Source: Bacteroidetes bacterium UBA2475 (GTDB taxonomy: Bacteria > Bacteroidota > Bacteroidia > B-17B0 > Aurantibacillaceae). Taken from it: DNA of 64,000 bases. The stretch's first letter is position 1; each line of letters begins with the position of its first letter. Both the position numbers and the translations under genes were made by a program. A model generated the notes under the pieces. The model saw only the letters and a program-made list of their open reading frames with translations. It was not told the origin of the DNA and ran no database searches. Shown here piece after piece: positions 25,159-34,376 of this stretch. The DNA lies in contig DDPF01000012.1 of NCBI GenBank assembly GCA_002342065.1, forward strand, positions 372,001 to 436,000. Direction: 5' to 3'.

Positions 25159-26975
25159 GAAAGTAAACGGGAAAGATTAAAAATTTTCCAATTATCAACT
25201 GTTTCAATAAAATCTCTATCAAAAATTTTTAAATTCTCCAACTGTTGTCTTTTTTCAACTTGAATTTCATTAATGATCTTATTTTGCATCCAATAAGTTT
25301 GAGGTGTTGCATAACCCACTTTTTCCTTACGCCAACATATCTCTTTTGGTAAAAAATTATCCTGAGACTTTCTTAATAAAAATTTTGACCAACCATTTAC
25401 CATTTTGTATTCAGATGGCAAAGAAAATACAAATTCCACCAACTTATGATATAAAAAAGGCAAACGTACTTCCCTCGAATGGGCCATTGAATTTCTGTCG
25501 GCATACCTCAATAAATTTTGCAACCCATCAAAAAGTAAAGAATTGTATAATACTGAATTTAGGTCTGACCAATTAACATCATCAACTTTTTTCTGAAGGT
25601 CATTAGAATAAAAACTTTTAGCTAAAGGATTTTTAGTTTCCATGGCTTTTCCTTTTACTAATGTTTTCTTGATCGTTGCTATTTTTTTATGAAGTCCGGG
25701 CCTTTTGATCATCATAGCAAGATTCAGATCAATATTTTGTTCGAATCCCGTTAACTCCTTTACATTTTTCTTTTCAGATAAATATTTACTATCACCCTTT
25801 GCATACATTTCCCTTAACCGAACCGGCCAAAACTGATCGTAACCACTTAAATATTCATCCGCTCCCTGCCCATCCAAAAGTACGGTAACATTATTCTGCT
25901 TTGCCAGTTGCATTACCCGGTATTGTGCGTAAATACTTGTGGAGCCAATCGGTTCGTCCTGGTGAAACAAAAGTTTTTCAAGATCTTTTACCAGTTCATC
26001 ACTGGTTGGCGAAACATAGTGATCATTAATATTAGAATATTTCGATTTAAATATCTTAACAAACTTTGTTTCATCTTTTTCGAATCCCTCAAAACTTGCT
26101 GTAAAGGTATTTAACTTTGCATTTTGATCCTTCCTGCAAATAAACCCTGCAATAGTTGTAGAATCAAGGCCTCCACTTAAGCTTGTACCGATGGGCACAT
26201 CTGACCTTAACCTTCTGCTTATTGATTCATATAATAATTCATTGAATCCTTCAATCGCATCATTAATGCTAATTTTATTGCTTTTCTTAAGGTCAATATC
26301 CCAGTATTTCTCAATTTGTATTAATCCATTTTGTTTAATGACTAAAGACTGACTATGCGGGAGTTGATAAACATTTTTATAGAATGTTTCTTTTAGGTCG
26401 TGTGAATTATTATATCTATCGGTCGCGCAATAGTTATATAACATTGAAGGGTTTACTTCTTTATTTACTCCCGCAGCAAAGACCTGTTTTATTTCTGATC
26501 CAAAAATAAATTGTGAAGTATCATTATAATAATAAAATGGTTTTTCTCCGAACCTATCACGTGCACAAAATAATTCTTCCTTCTTTTCATCCCAAATTGC
26601 AAAAGAGAACATACCATCAAGATCTTTCAAACAATCCTTCCCCTTAAGGTGATAAAGTGCCAGTAAAACCTCTGTATCTGTTTCAGTAGAAAATTTATAT
26701 CCTTTTTTTTCAAGGTCTTTTTTTATTTCAATATAATTATAGATCTCACCATTAAAAGTAATAGTAAGCCCCATATAGACCATAGGTTGTTTGCCTGCAA
26801 TACTAAGGTCGATAATAGATAACCTGCGATGGCCAAGACCTAATGTTTCATTATTATTGAACCAATATCCAAATCCATCTGGTCCACGATGCTCAATAAC
26901 ATCTGTCATTGCAGATAAAGCATTTTTATTAACAGTACTCTTATCTAATTTATATATGCCGGCAATTCCACACAT
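25155..26975 (-). CDS. asnB: Asparagine synthetase-like amidotransferase, copy 1
   Basis: 606 aa with both domains of glutamine-dependent asparagine synthetase. The N-terminal glutaminase begins MCGIAGIY with nucleophile Cys2 after Met removal, and RGPDGFGYW, LGHRRLSIIDL and FNGEIYNY follow. The C-terminal synthetase has the PP-loop GTSLSGGLDSTT near 265. In polysaccharide loci such proteins usually amidate a uronic acid or an amino-acid carboxylate instead of making free asparagine. Immediately downstream of the DUF6056-like membrane protein and coupled to a GT4. Which carboxylate is modified cannot be read from sequence. Confidence 0.9.
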   Translation of the reverse strand: MCGIAGIYKLDKSTVNKNALSAMTDVIEHRGPDGFGYWFNNNETLGLGHRRLSIIDLSIAGKQPMVYMGLTITFNGEIYNYIEIKKDLEKKGYKFSTETDTEVLLALYHLKGKDCLKDLDGMFSFAIWDEKKEELFCARDRFGEKPFYYYNDTSQFIFGSEIKQVFAAGVNKEVNPSMLYNYCATDRYNNSHDLKETFYKNVYQLPHSQSLVIKQNGLIQIEKYWDIDLKKSNKISINDAIEGFNELLYESISRRLRSDVPIGTSLSGGLDSTTIAGFICRKDQNAKLNTFTASFEGFEKDETKFVKIFKSKYSNINDHYVSPTSDELVKDLEKLLFHQDEPIGSTSIYAQYRVMQLAKQNNVTVLLDGQGADEYLSGYDQFWPVRLREMYAKGDSKYLSEKKNVKELTGFEQNIDLNLAMMIKRPGLHKKIATIKKTLVKGKAMETKNPLAKSFYSNDLQKKVDDVNWSDLNSVLYNSLLFDGLQNLLRYADRNSMAHSREVRLPFLYHKLVEFVFSLPSEYKMVNGWSKFLLRKSQDNFLPKEICWRKEKVGYATPQTYWMQNKIINEIQVEKRQQLENLKIFDRDFIETVDNWKIFNLSRLLS

Positions 26976-26977
26976 TT

Positions 26978-28360
26978 TTAATCTTCTATATCTAAGGCAA
27001 ATTTTGGTTTATAATATTCTTCAAGAAAAAGATTATTCATTGGATCACTACCCGCACGCTTTTTCAATTCTCCACTGTGCAACCAAGATGATGGTGGTAA
27101 TTTTTTAAGCTTAAGTGTGTCCCCCTTAAATTCAAGCAAAGCTTTTTTGATGATATTATGCCTTTCATTTGTAGCCACAGCATACTTTGTAACTATTGGG
27201 TAACAAATTTGGATGCGCCTTATTAAAAGAAATGACGAAATGAACATACAAACTAATCCTAATCCAAAAAATACTTTTTGCCATTCGATGAAGGCGCCGA
27301 TCAATAAAAAATATATAAGAAATACAAAACTACAGATGATACAAAGCATTTCTAGAGTTCTACCAACTTGGGAACCCTTTGCCAGGAACATACTAAAGCA
27401 TTGAACATAAATACAAAAAAGCATAAAACCCATAAAGTAAACTAATGTTTTTAGCAACTTTTGTTGTGTAGGAATAATTAGTTTGATCTTGTCTTTTATA
27501 CAATAACCAATATAAAGAGCGGGTATTAAAAAAATTAAATGAAAAGGAAATTTTAATACTATATATTTTAAAATAAAAGCCACTACCATTTTTAACGGTC
27601 CAATTAAATAATCAGAAATTGTTAAAACTTGTTTTAATTCGTCGTTACGCCTTATATAATTGCCCGGCGCTATTACATATATTATTAAAGCAGCAATTAC
27701 AAATACTATTAATAATAGAACAGTTTTATTAATAGTTTTATGCTTAAACCAAAAATATAAGAACAACAACCCTAAAATAGAAAGTGTGATAACAGAATAA
27801 TTAAACCTACTCGCGCCATAAATAAAAAAGTAAGTATAGGCTCCATAAAGCAAATATTTATTTGAGCTATTTAATATAACACCGGTAAAAAACAATAAAA
27901 GTGCGGGCATAAAAAAGTAAATGCTTCCACACAACCAATACCAAGTATCGTTTAAAGCTAAATTATTATAATAAATATTTGCATAAATTATAATAGTCAA
28001 AATAATAGGGTACTGACTTTGGTGTAAATTAAATAGTTTAACAAAGCAAGATTTAATAAAATAATAAAAACAATAAACTGTAATAATGCAAGAAAGCACA
28101 TTGTGTAAAAACAGTGAACTTGTAAGCAACGTAAACTTAATTTTTAAAAGGCTTATGAGTAGTACACCAAATGCTCCTTCCCACTCCATATAAATAAATT
28201 TAATGGTGCCAAAAAAACCTTTATCTCTTATATAAGCAATAAGATTATAATCATCCGATTCTAAAGTACTGAAATAAGAAAATGTAAAATGACAAATACA
28301 AAAACAAAGTAATAAAGTTAGCGAAGCATAAAAATAAATATTCTTTTTAAGGCTTAACAT
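26978..28360 (-). CDS. Polytopic membrane protein, DUF6056/GT-C-like
   Basis: 460 aa with about ten or more hydrophobic segments and little soluble sequence except the C-terminal 80 aa. An acidic pair in the first extracytoplasmic loop (LESDDYNLIAYI) and a conserved aromatic patch (LNDTWYWLCGSIYFF) are typical of the DUF6056 group, which is related to GT-C glycosyltransferases that use lipid-linked sugar donors. Start overlaps the upstream transaminase stop by one base (TAATG). It may attach a side-branch sugar on the periplasmic side, possibly using the product of the DPM-like GT2 at 30140-31090. Assignment to DUF6056 is from memory of the family. Confidence 0.65.
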   Translation of the reverse strand: MLSLKKNIYFYASLTLLLCFCICHFTFSYFSTLESDDYNLIAYIRDKGFFGTIKFIYMEWEGAFGVLLISLLKIKFTLLTSSLFLHNVLSCIITVYCFYYFIKSCFVKLFNLHQSQYPIILTIIIYANIYYNNLALNDTWYWLCGSIYFFMPALLLFFTGVILNSSNKYLLYGAYTYFFIYGASRFNYSVITLSILGLLFLYFWFKHKTINKTVLLLIVFVIAALIIYVIAPGNYIRRNDELKQVLTISDYLIGPLKMVVAFILKYIVLKFPFHLIFLIPALYIGYCIKDKIKLIIPTQQKLLKTLVYFMGFMLFCIYVQCFSMFLAKGSQVGRTLEMLCIICSFVFLIYFLLIGAFIEWQKVFFGLGLVCMFISSFLLIRRIQICYPIVTKYAVATNERHNIIKKALLEFKGDTLKLKKLPPSSWLHSGELKKRAGSDPMNNLFLEEYYKPKFALDIED

Positions 28361-29499
28361 TATTTATTGCTGTAAAAATTATTGATAGATGACACAATTT
28401 TTTGGATGTCTTGTTCGGTTAGCTCATAATACATTGGCAAACGCACTAAAGTGTCGGTATATTTATCGGCGTTAATTAGATCTTCACTTAAACCATTTTC
28501 GATAGTAGATAAATAGTATGGGCTTTTATTTAATGATAAATAATGAAACACAGCATGAATATTATCCTTCTTTAAATGCGCGATAAGCTCAGTTCTTTCA
28601 CTTAAAGAATTACAGGTAACATAAAACATATGCGCGTTATTAGAGGCGTAGTCGGGGATCTGTGGAAGGCCTAATTTATTGCTCGTTCCCAGATCTTTTA
28701 GTCCTTTATAATATTCGTTCCAAATAGCTAAACGTTTTTTTTGAATATTATCGAGATTTTCTAATTGCGAAAATAAAAAAGCCGCAATAATATCTGATGG
28801 AAGAAACGACGATCCTATATCTACCCATCCATATTTATCAACTTCGCCTCTAAAAAAGGCCGTCCGATTTGTCCCTTTTTCTCGGATTATTTCTGCACGA
28901 TCGATCAAGGCACCATCATTTATAACAAGCATGCCGCCCTCTCCCGAAATAATATTTTTTGTTTCATGAAATGAGAATGCAGATAGGTGTCCGATACTTC
29001 CTAAGGGTTTATCTTTATAAAAGCTATCTATTGCCTGCGCCGCGTCTTCTACTACAAATAAATTATATTTCTTTGCTAACAACATTAATTTATCCATATC
29101 ACAAGAAATACCGGCGTAATGTACTGGTACAATAACTTTTGTTTTTGGAGTTATTAATGCTTCGATTTTATCCACATCCATATTTGGATTGTTCGTGTTG
29201 CTATCTACAAAAACGATCTTTGCTCCTCTTAATACAAAAGCATTTACGGTTGATACGAAAGTATAGGCAGGCGCAATTACCTCGTCACCGGGTTTAATAT
29301 CCAGCAATATTGCGGCCATTTCAAGAGCATCAGTACAACTTGTAGTTAGTAAAACTTTTTTAAAATTGTATTTGTTTTCAAAAAAGCTATGGCACTTTTT
29401 TGTAAAAAGGCCGTCGCCGGATATTTTTAAATTTTGAACAGCTTGTTTGATATACTCTGTTTCGTTACCGGTTAAATATGGTTTATTAAATGTGATCAT
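28360..29499 (-). CDS. rffA: dTDP-4-amino-4,6-dideoxygalactose transaminase
   Basis: 379-aa PLP-dependent DegT/DnrJ/EryC1 aminotransferase. NKPYLTGNETEYI at the start, TTSCTDALEMAA, GDEVIAPAYTFVSTVNAF and SFHETKNIISGEGGM with the PLP lysine closely follow the RffA/WecE subfamily, which converts dTDP-4-keto-6-deoxyglucose to dTDP-Fuc4N (thomosamine). The required RmlA/RmlB steps are not encoded in this window. The next gene encodes a NeuD/PglD-like acetyltransferase that could N-acetylate the product, giving Fuc4NAc. The two genes are 6 nt apart. Confidence 0.9.
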   Translation of the reverse strand: MITFNKPYLTGNETEYIKQAVQNLKISGDGLFTKKCHSFFENKYNFKKVLLTTSCTDALEMAAILLDIKPGDEVIAPAYTFVSTVNAFVLRGAKIVFVDSNTNNPNMDVDKIEALITPKTKVIVPVHYAGISCDMDKLMLLAKKYNLFVVEDAAQAIDSFYKDKPLGSIGHLSAFSFHETKNIISGEGGMLVINDGALIDRAEIIREKGTNRTAFFRGEVDKYGWVDIGSSFLPSDIIAAFLFSQLENLDNIQKKRLAIWNEYYKGLKDLGTSNKLGLPQIPDYASNNAHMFYVTCNSLSERTELIAHLKKDNIHAVFHYLSLNKSPYYLSTIENGLSEDLINADKYTDTLVRLPMYYELTEQDIQKIVSSINNFYSNK

Positions 29500-29505
29500 A
29501 TAATT

Positions 29506-30147
29506 TTATCTTATAAAGCGTGAGGGATTGCCAACATACAAACCTTTTTTGCTAAGGTCCTCAATAACCACGGTAGCACCGCCGGTTTGTACATGATCGG
29601 CTATTTTAATATTATCAATAATAGTTGTATTAATTCCAATGTTACAACATTGGCCAATCTTAACAAAGCCGGCAACAGTTACTTTTGGCGATAAAAAAGA
29701 ATGAGCCATAATAACCGAATCGTGCGCAATCACGCAACCGGTATTTAAAAGTACATTATTTTGCAACTCAACATTCATATCTAAAACACAGCCCGGAAGT
29801 ACTACCACACCATTACCAATTTTGCAGGTTTTATCTATATAGGCTGAAGGATGAATAACAGAAGCAAAAGGTATTATTCCTTCAAATCTTTCAAATACAT
29901 TTTTTCTGAACTCGATATGTTTATACCCTATCCCAACTATTATATGTGTAATCTCTTTTTTTTCGTAAGCGGCATTAATATCATTAATACTTCCAAAAAC
30001 TAAATTATTGTTTACAACTTCGCCCGGCTTTTTGTGATCGTCAAAAAACAACACGCTGTTAAAGCCACAATAATGTAAGGCGTGGTGGGCTATTAACTGC
30101 CCCAGGTCGCCGGAACCAATAATTCCTAATTTTTTTTGATCACTCAT
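29506..30147 (-). CDS. NeuD/PglD-like sugar acetyltransferase
   Basis: 213 aa with a short N-terminal Rossmann domain (LGIIGSGDLGQLIAHHAL, nucleotide-sugar binding) and a left-handed beta-helix of hexapeptide repeats (IGNGVVVLPGCVLD to IGINTTIID). This is the usual architecture of NeuD and PglD, which acetylate an amino or hydroxyl group on a sugar nucleotide. Placed between a GT2 and the RffA-like transaminase, so N-acetylation of a 4-amino-6-deoxy sugar is likely. The end YVGNPSRFIR is the typical family terminus. Overlaps the GT2 gene by 8 nt. Confidence 0.88.
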   Translation of the reverse strand: MSDQKKLGIIGSGDLGQLIAHHALHYCGFNSVLFFDDHKKPGEVVNNNLVFGSINDINAAYEKKEITHIIVGIGYKHIEFRKNVFERFEGIIPFASVIHPSAYIDKTCKIGNGVVVLPGCVLDMNVELQNNVLLNTGCVIAHDSVIMAHSFLSPKVTVAGFVKIGQCCNIGINTTIIDNIKIADHVQTGGATVVIEDLSKKGLYVGNPSRFIR

Positions 30148-31090
30148 TTATATTTGTAAATTCTTTAATTGAGAATAAAGGCCTTCCTTTTGTTTCCTTA
30201 TAAATGCGACCAATATATATGGCAATAATACCCATAAAAAATAACTGAATACCGCTGCATAAAATAATTGTACTAATTGTTGAGAGCCAACCAATTTGAA
30301 AACTGATGGCAAACATTTTAATAAATACCAAAGCAATTAAAAAAACAAACCCCATAACAGATAAAAGAACCCCCAATTTAACAGCTGCTTTTAAAGGTTT
30401 TTCAGAAAAGTCGAAAATAGCATCAAAAGCTAATGCCATTTTTCGTTTAAAATTAAATTTGCTTTTACCGGCAAAACGTTCGCGCTGACTGATCTTTATA
30501 ACGCTTCGATTTAAACCAATGTGCATAAAAATTCCTTCTATAAACCTGTTTTGTTCTGCATACAATAAAAACCTATCGGCAAACTTTCTATTAAATAAAC
30601 GCATTACGGCTAATCCCTTAGGAATTTTTAAACCCGTAAATCTTTCTAGTGTTGACCAAAATATTTTTGAGAAAATAACATTAATAAAGCTATCCTTTTT
30701 TTCCTCTCTAACTCCAAACACAAGATCGTAGCCTTTTTCAATTTCTTCCAAAAATTTAGAAATTTCTTTTGGAGGATCCTGAAGATCCGGATCCATATAC
30801 ATTAAATAATCGCCGGTTGCATATTTGATACCTGCACTCACTGCAGCCTGCTTTCCATGGTTGTAAGACAACTCAATTAATTTAATATGCTTTTTAGAAT
30901 ACGCCTCTTGTTTAATTAGTTGCACCGTTTTATCTGTACTTCCATCATCAACAAACACAAATTCAAAATCTAAATCTATCTCGTTCATTTCCCGCTCAAC
31001 CTCTTTTATAAATTGAAGGATACATTCTTCTTCATAAAATACCGGAACAACGAAGGATAATTTTTTTTGTAATGCGCTTTTAGATTCCAT
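30140..31090 (-). CDS. Glycosyltransferase family 2, DPM/GtrB-like with two transmembrane helices
   Basis: 316 aa. Inverting GT-A domain: LSFVVPVFYEEECIL, FVFVDDGSTDKTV, GKQAAVSAGIKYA and YLMYMDPDLQDPP with the metal-binding Asp motif. Two hydrophobic helices near residues 235-260 and 268-292 are typical of polyprenyl-phosphate glycosyltransferases (GtrB/ArnC type) that make an undecaprenyl-phosphate sugar. That donor could be used by the DUF6056/GT-C-like proteins at 26978-28360 and 58867-60417. The gene is 2 nt downstream of the HAD phosphatase gene. Confidence 0.9.
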   Translation of the reverse strand: MESKSALQKKLSFVVPVFYEEECILQFIKEVEREMNEIDLDFEFVFVDDGSTDKTVQLIKQEAYSKKHIKLIELSYNHGKQAAVSAGIKYATGDYLMYMDPDLQDPPKEISKFLEEIEKGYDLVFGVREEKKDSFINVIFSKIFWSTLERFTGLKIPKGLAVMRLFNRKFADRFLLYAEQNRFIEGIFMHIGLNRSVIKISQRERFAGKSKFNFKRKMALAFDAIFDFSEKPLKAAVKLGVLLSVMGFVFLIALVFIKMFAISFQIGWLSTISTIILCSGIQLFFMGIIAIYIGRIYKETKGRPLFSIKEFTNINE

Positions 31091-31092
31091 TT

Positions 31093-31734
31093 CTATATCA
31101 AATGTTTAAGTTCATTAAAACCGGTAATTCTATCTTTAAATTCAGGATAAACAGAATCTCTGTCAATTAAACACGCTTTCATTCCTATTTCTTTAGCAGG
31201 CTCAATATCTAATTTAATGGAGTCGCCAATAAATAAAATTTCTGCAGGATCAATATTTACTTTTTTAATAGCATGCTCAAACATCCTTCTATCAGGCTTA
31301 GCAAAAGCAAGATCCTCAGAAATAATAAATTCTTTAAATGGAATATCAAGAATAGCCGTTATTTTTTGTTTTAACGACGAATTAAAGTTAGAAATGATGC
31401 CTAAAGGAATTTCTAATTCTTTTAAATATTTAACATCGTCAAATTTTTGCCACGGCAAATAGGTACAGGCATTAAAAATGTCATTTAGCATTTCTTCGCT
31501 TGGATCAATGCCCAGCGATAATAATACTTCTTTATTAAAAGAAGTATAAAACTCTCTTGAGGTATTATCAGGAAATTTTATGCTCTCTGAAGTAAGTTTA
31601 TGTTGTTTTTTTAAAATGCGATTATCAATACTATGGCCGTATTTTTTCAAAACTTCATTAAATTTTATCCAAAGCTCAGGCTTGTGAATAAGTGTGTTAG
31701 CGGCATCAAAATATATGAACTTAATTTTGCTCAT
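31093..31734 (-). CDS. HAD-superfamily hydrolase
   Basis: 213-aa HAD subfamily IA phosphatase. Motif I IYFDAANTLI has the nucleophile Asp but Ala in place of the second Asp (canonical DxD becomes DAA), motif II IISNFNS, motif III with K in FAKPDRRMF, and motif IV ILFIGDSIKLDIEP. The missing second Asp suggests altered phosphatase chemistry or specificity. Overlaps the ATP-grasp gene by one base. Possible roles: dephosphorylating a sugar phosphate made in the locus, for example heptose bisphosphate in place of an absent GmhB, or a partner of the ATP-grasp enzyme. Both are inference. Confidence 0.78.
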   Translation of the reverse strand: MSKIKFIYFDAANTLIHKPELWIKFNEVLKKYGHSIDNRILKKQHKLTSESIKFPDNTSREFYTSFNKEVLLSLGIDPSEEMLNDIFNACTYLPWQKFDDVKYLKELEIPLGIISNFNSSLKQKITAILDIPFKEFIISEDLAFAKPDRRMFEHAIKKVNIDPAEILFIGDSIKLDIEPAKEIGMKACLIDRDSVYPEFKDRITGFNELKHLI

Positions 31735-32711
31735 TAAAAAATACGAAAATTTGCAGAATTATCATTTATTGAATCTAAATTTTGTTTCGGATAAATTACA
31801 TCCATTAAAATTCGAGTAGCTGAGCCTGCAATTATATCAGGTGTTTTAGGCGTTTCATTAAAAAGATGTTCTTGTAACGTATACTCAACATCTTTAAATC
31901 CAAAATGCGAGCGAATAGAATTTGTACCCGAAATGCGACAATTAACCTCAAAAGGATGGATGTTTCCGTTTTTATCTACTATGGATTGAAGATTTGCTGA
32001 ACCGAAAATGTCGGCCGAATTTACCATAGCCGTGATCATTGGAAGCAAAGTTTGATCGTACTTTTTCTCAACAAAACAATTATTGGTTGTTCCTGCAACA
32101 AGGGTTCTATTTAATGTTATTTGCCCAAGGATCTTCTTTGTTTTAGTTACGTAAAATGCAGTTGTAATTTCATCACCCTCAAAAAGTTCCTGGATCAAAT
32201 ATTCTTCATCGTTTAAATTGCGGACATCTTTTGGGTTTATTATTAAACCTCTAGAACCTCTGCCTTTACGAGGCTTGGCAATACAATTATCAAATTCGTT
32301 TTTATAAACTGATGGCAAAATACATTTAGCAAATGGAATATTATGTTTATGATGATGTAAATAAGTTAAATACTTATCTAAATAAATTTCGCAGGTACTT
32401 ACCTCCGAAACCGCTAATGCACAATTAAAAAGCGCTTTGTTTTTAGATAAAAAATATGTTTCGTAATCGGTTGAAGGAATGATCAGTTCAACTTTTTCTT
32501 TTTTTACAACGTGTAGAATTTCACTAATGTAATTTTCGAGATATGAATATGGAAGCTTATAATATTTATCGCAAAGATGATTGCCTCCGGAAAAATCTTC
32601 TACACCGGTACCAATAATTCTAACAGGTCTAATCATAGAAATAATATTCCGTATAATTCCCTGGCCAACATTACCGCCAATACCCGTAACTAAAACTGTT
32701 CTTTTTTCCAT
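31734..32711 (-). CDS. ATP-grasp enzyme (CarB-like)
   Basis: 325 aa. N-terminal VLVTGIGGNVGQGIIRNI, then an ATP-grasp fold: IAKPRKGRGSRG (phosphate-binding loop), EYLIQELFEGDEITTAFYV, and PFEVNCRISGTNS with the metal-binding Glu and Asn. Such CarB-related ligases occur in O-antigen loci, where they are expected to join a carboxylate to an amine through an acyl phosphate. It overlaps its SDR neighbour by 22 nt and the HAD gene by one, so the three probably act together. The substrate pair is unknown; an amino acid or a small acid joined to an amino sugar is one possibility. Confidence 0.82.
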   Translation of the reverse strand: MEKRTVLVTGIGGNVGQGIIRNIISMIRPVRIIGTGVEDFSGGNHLCDKYYKLPYSYLENYISEILHVVKKEKVELIIPSTDYETYFLSKNKALFNCALAVSEVSTCEIYLDKYLTYLHHHKHNIPFAKCILPSVYKNEFDNCIAKPRKGRGSRGLIINPKDVRNLNDEEYLIQELFEGDEITTAFYVTKTKKILGQITLNRTLVAGTTNNCFVEKKYDQTLLPMITAMVNSADIFGSANLQSIVDKNGNIHPFEVNCRISGTNSIRSHFGFKDVEYTLQEHLFNETPKTPDIIAGSATRILMDVIYPKQNLDSINDNSANFRIF

Positions 32712-33544
32712 TTAATTATTTCATGAATAGAATCCTTAACTGTTATTGAAGGAGTATAATTTAGTTCTGTATATGTTTTTTTTGCATCATAATTAAATGA
32801 TAAAGATCCATCAACCCCATTTAATTGTATACTAACATTTGGTAAAATATTTTCTATTACTTCGGCAACCTCTTTATTAGAAACAGACAAAGGGCTTACA
32901 GCTAAATAGGTTGAATTACCAATTATCTCGGAAGCATTCATAAATAATTTACTCACATCTGTATAATTAATGTAGTTCTGTTTTCTTTCGCCATTACCAT
33001 ACAATGTAATTGTGTTGCTTTTTAAAGCTTCGTTAATTATTATTGGCAAAAAAGTTTTTTCCTTAACTCCTCTACCCATTAGAGAGGATATCCTGAAAAT
33101 AGAATAATTTGCAGCTTGTTTTATAATTACTTCGCCCCATAATTTTGAAATTGCATAAGGAGTTAGCGGTCCAATTTCAGAATCCTCATTAATTGTAAGT
33201 CCAGGTAAATTATTGTAAACCGAAACGCTGGAAGCATAGATCAATTTTGAATCCTTAAAATGATCGGCAATTTTTTTAATAAATTCTACATTCACTTTAA
33301 ATAACTCATTATTATCATTAAACGAATTTATTTTTTCGGGAATAAAGGCACTTATAATAAATACTACATCTATTTTTGGAAGTTTACTTAATTCGCTAAT
33401 TCCTAAATATGTTACATTCACATATTTATGACTAGGCTCCGAATGATATAACACAAATGTATTTTTTGCCGGTAAATTTTCTGTTAGTCGCAGCGATAGT
33501 GGACTATTGGCGCCAACGACCAAATATGTTTTTGAATGATCCAA
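32690..33544 (-). CDS. NAD-dependent epimerase/dehydratase with degenerate Gly motif
   Basis: About 284 aa from a TTG at 33544, one nt after the methyltransferase stop; an earlier TTG at 33568 would give 292 aa with a 23-nt overlap. Extended SDR fold: YLVVGANSPLSLRL in place of the usual GxxGxxG, YASSVSVYNN catalytic Ser region, and YAISK as the YxxxK motif. NYINYTDVSKLF matches the extended-SDR sugar-domain signature. The changed cofactor loop suggests different cofactor handling. No ATG is found in the first 100 codons. Likely modifies a nucleotide sugar in the HAD/ATP-grasp module. Confidence 0.75.
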   Translation of the reverse strand: MDHSKTYLVVGANSPLSLRLTENLPAKNTFVLYHSEPSHKYVNVTYLGISELSKLPKIDVVFIISAFIPEKINSFNDNNELFKVNVEFIKKIADHFKDSKLIYASSVSVYNNLPGLTINEDSEIGPLTPYAISKLWGEVIIKQAANYSIFRISSLMGRGVKEKTFLPIIINEALKSNTITLYGNGERKQNYINYTDVSKLFMNASEIIGNSTYLAVSPLSVSNKEVAEVIENILPNVSIQLNGVDGSLSFNYDAKKTYTELNYTPSITVKDSIHEIIKWKKEQF

Positions 33545-33545
33545 C

Positions 33546-34376
33546 TTAAATTTTTTGCGCCACTGCAATTACTGTACTGCCAAATGGTATTTTTGAAAGG
33601 GATTTAACTTTATTTAATTCCCACTGCCAAATTTTTTCCAATACCCCTGATGATTTACTGCTTTTATGTTCTTTCACAAATTTATCCTTATCGCTAAAAT
33701 TCTTATGCATATTTAATTTTGAAGGAATTGTTCGCATTAAATAAATTGGCAACGGTAAAGGAGAAAACAAATAGGAATTATACACTAATTTAAAACCGGC
33801 TTTTCCTAAAGATGCTTTTAATGTTTTTGTAGTGTATCGACGAAAATGTCCTGAATAATCATCTTCATTGCTCCACAAAAAATTAAAGGCAGGTACTGTA
33901 ACAAATATTTTTCCTTTAGATTTTAACATGGCGTGGCAAGATCTTAAAAAATCTTGTTCATCTTTTATATGCTCAACCACATCAAAAACACCAATATTCG
34001 CAACAAATTCGCTTGCTAAGCCGCAATTTTGTGTTGTTGCACAAACAACGTTCTCTATATCTCTTTTTTTTGCGTTTAGTACGCCGCTTATTCCGGGCTC
34101 TAATAAGGCAACATTTATTCCAGCATTTTGGAGACCTAATGATACAAAACCATTTCCGCCACCAACATCAAAAAAATTTTCTTTTGCAGAGAATCTTTTT
34201 ACTAACTCAATGATACAATTATTACGGTGTTTAAACCAAAAACTAAAATCCTCTAATTCCAAACACAGATCGTTCCCGTCTTCGGGATAAGAAATAGTTT
34301 CTGTATTTTTTGAGAACCATATTCCGTTTTCTTTTAGTTCAAGATCATTAGAATATTTAGAAAAATCTATCTTCAT
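33546..34376 (-). CDS. Class I SAM-dependent methyltransferase
   Basis: 276 aa. SAM motif NFFDVGGGNGFVSL, then VALLEPGISG (acidic residue after strand 2), FDVVEHIKDEQDFLR and a FSNEDDYSGHFRRYTTK-like segment (SNEDDYSGHFRRYTTKTL), which is typical of methyltransferases in polysaccharide loci. The protein at 60427-61167 has the same layout (LEHYRRYT) and is a distant paralogue. It overlaps the GT4 gene by one base. Probably methylates a sugar or an SDR product. Confidence 0.85.
   Translation of the reverse strand: MKIDFSKYSNDLELKENGIWFSKNTETISYPEDGNDLCLELEDFSFWFKHRNNCIIELVKRFSAKENFFDVGGGNGFVSLGLQNAGINVALLEPGISGVLNAKKRDIENVVCATTQNCGLASEFVANIGVFDVVEHIKDEQDFLRSCHAMLKSKGKIFVTVPAFNFLWSNEDDYSGHFRRYTTKTLKASLGKAGFKLVYNSYLFSPLPLPIYLMRTIPSKLNMHKNFSDKDKFVKEHKSSKSSGVLEKIWQWELNKVKSLSKIPFGSTVIAVAQKI

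Noticed and set aside
30148..30336. 62-aa ORF overlapping the GT2 C-terminus
   Set aside because: Same strand but another frame of the GT2 transmembrane region; hydrophobic by chance.
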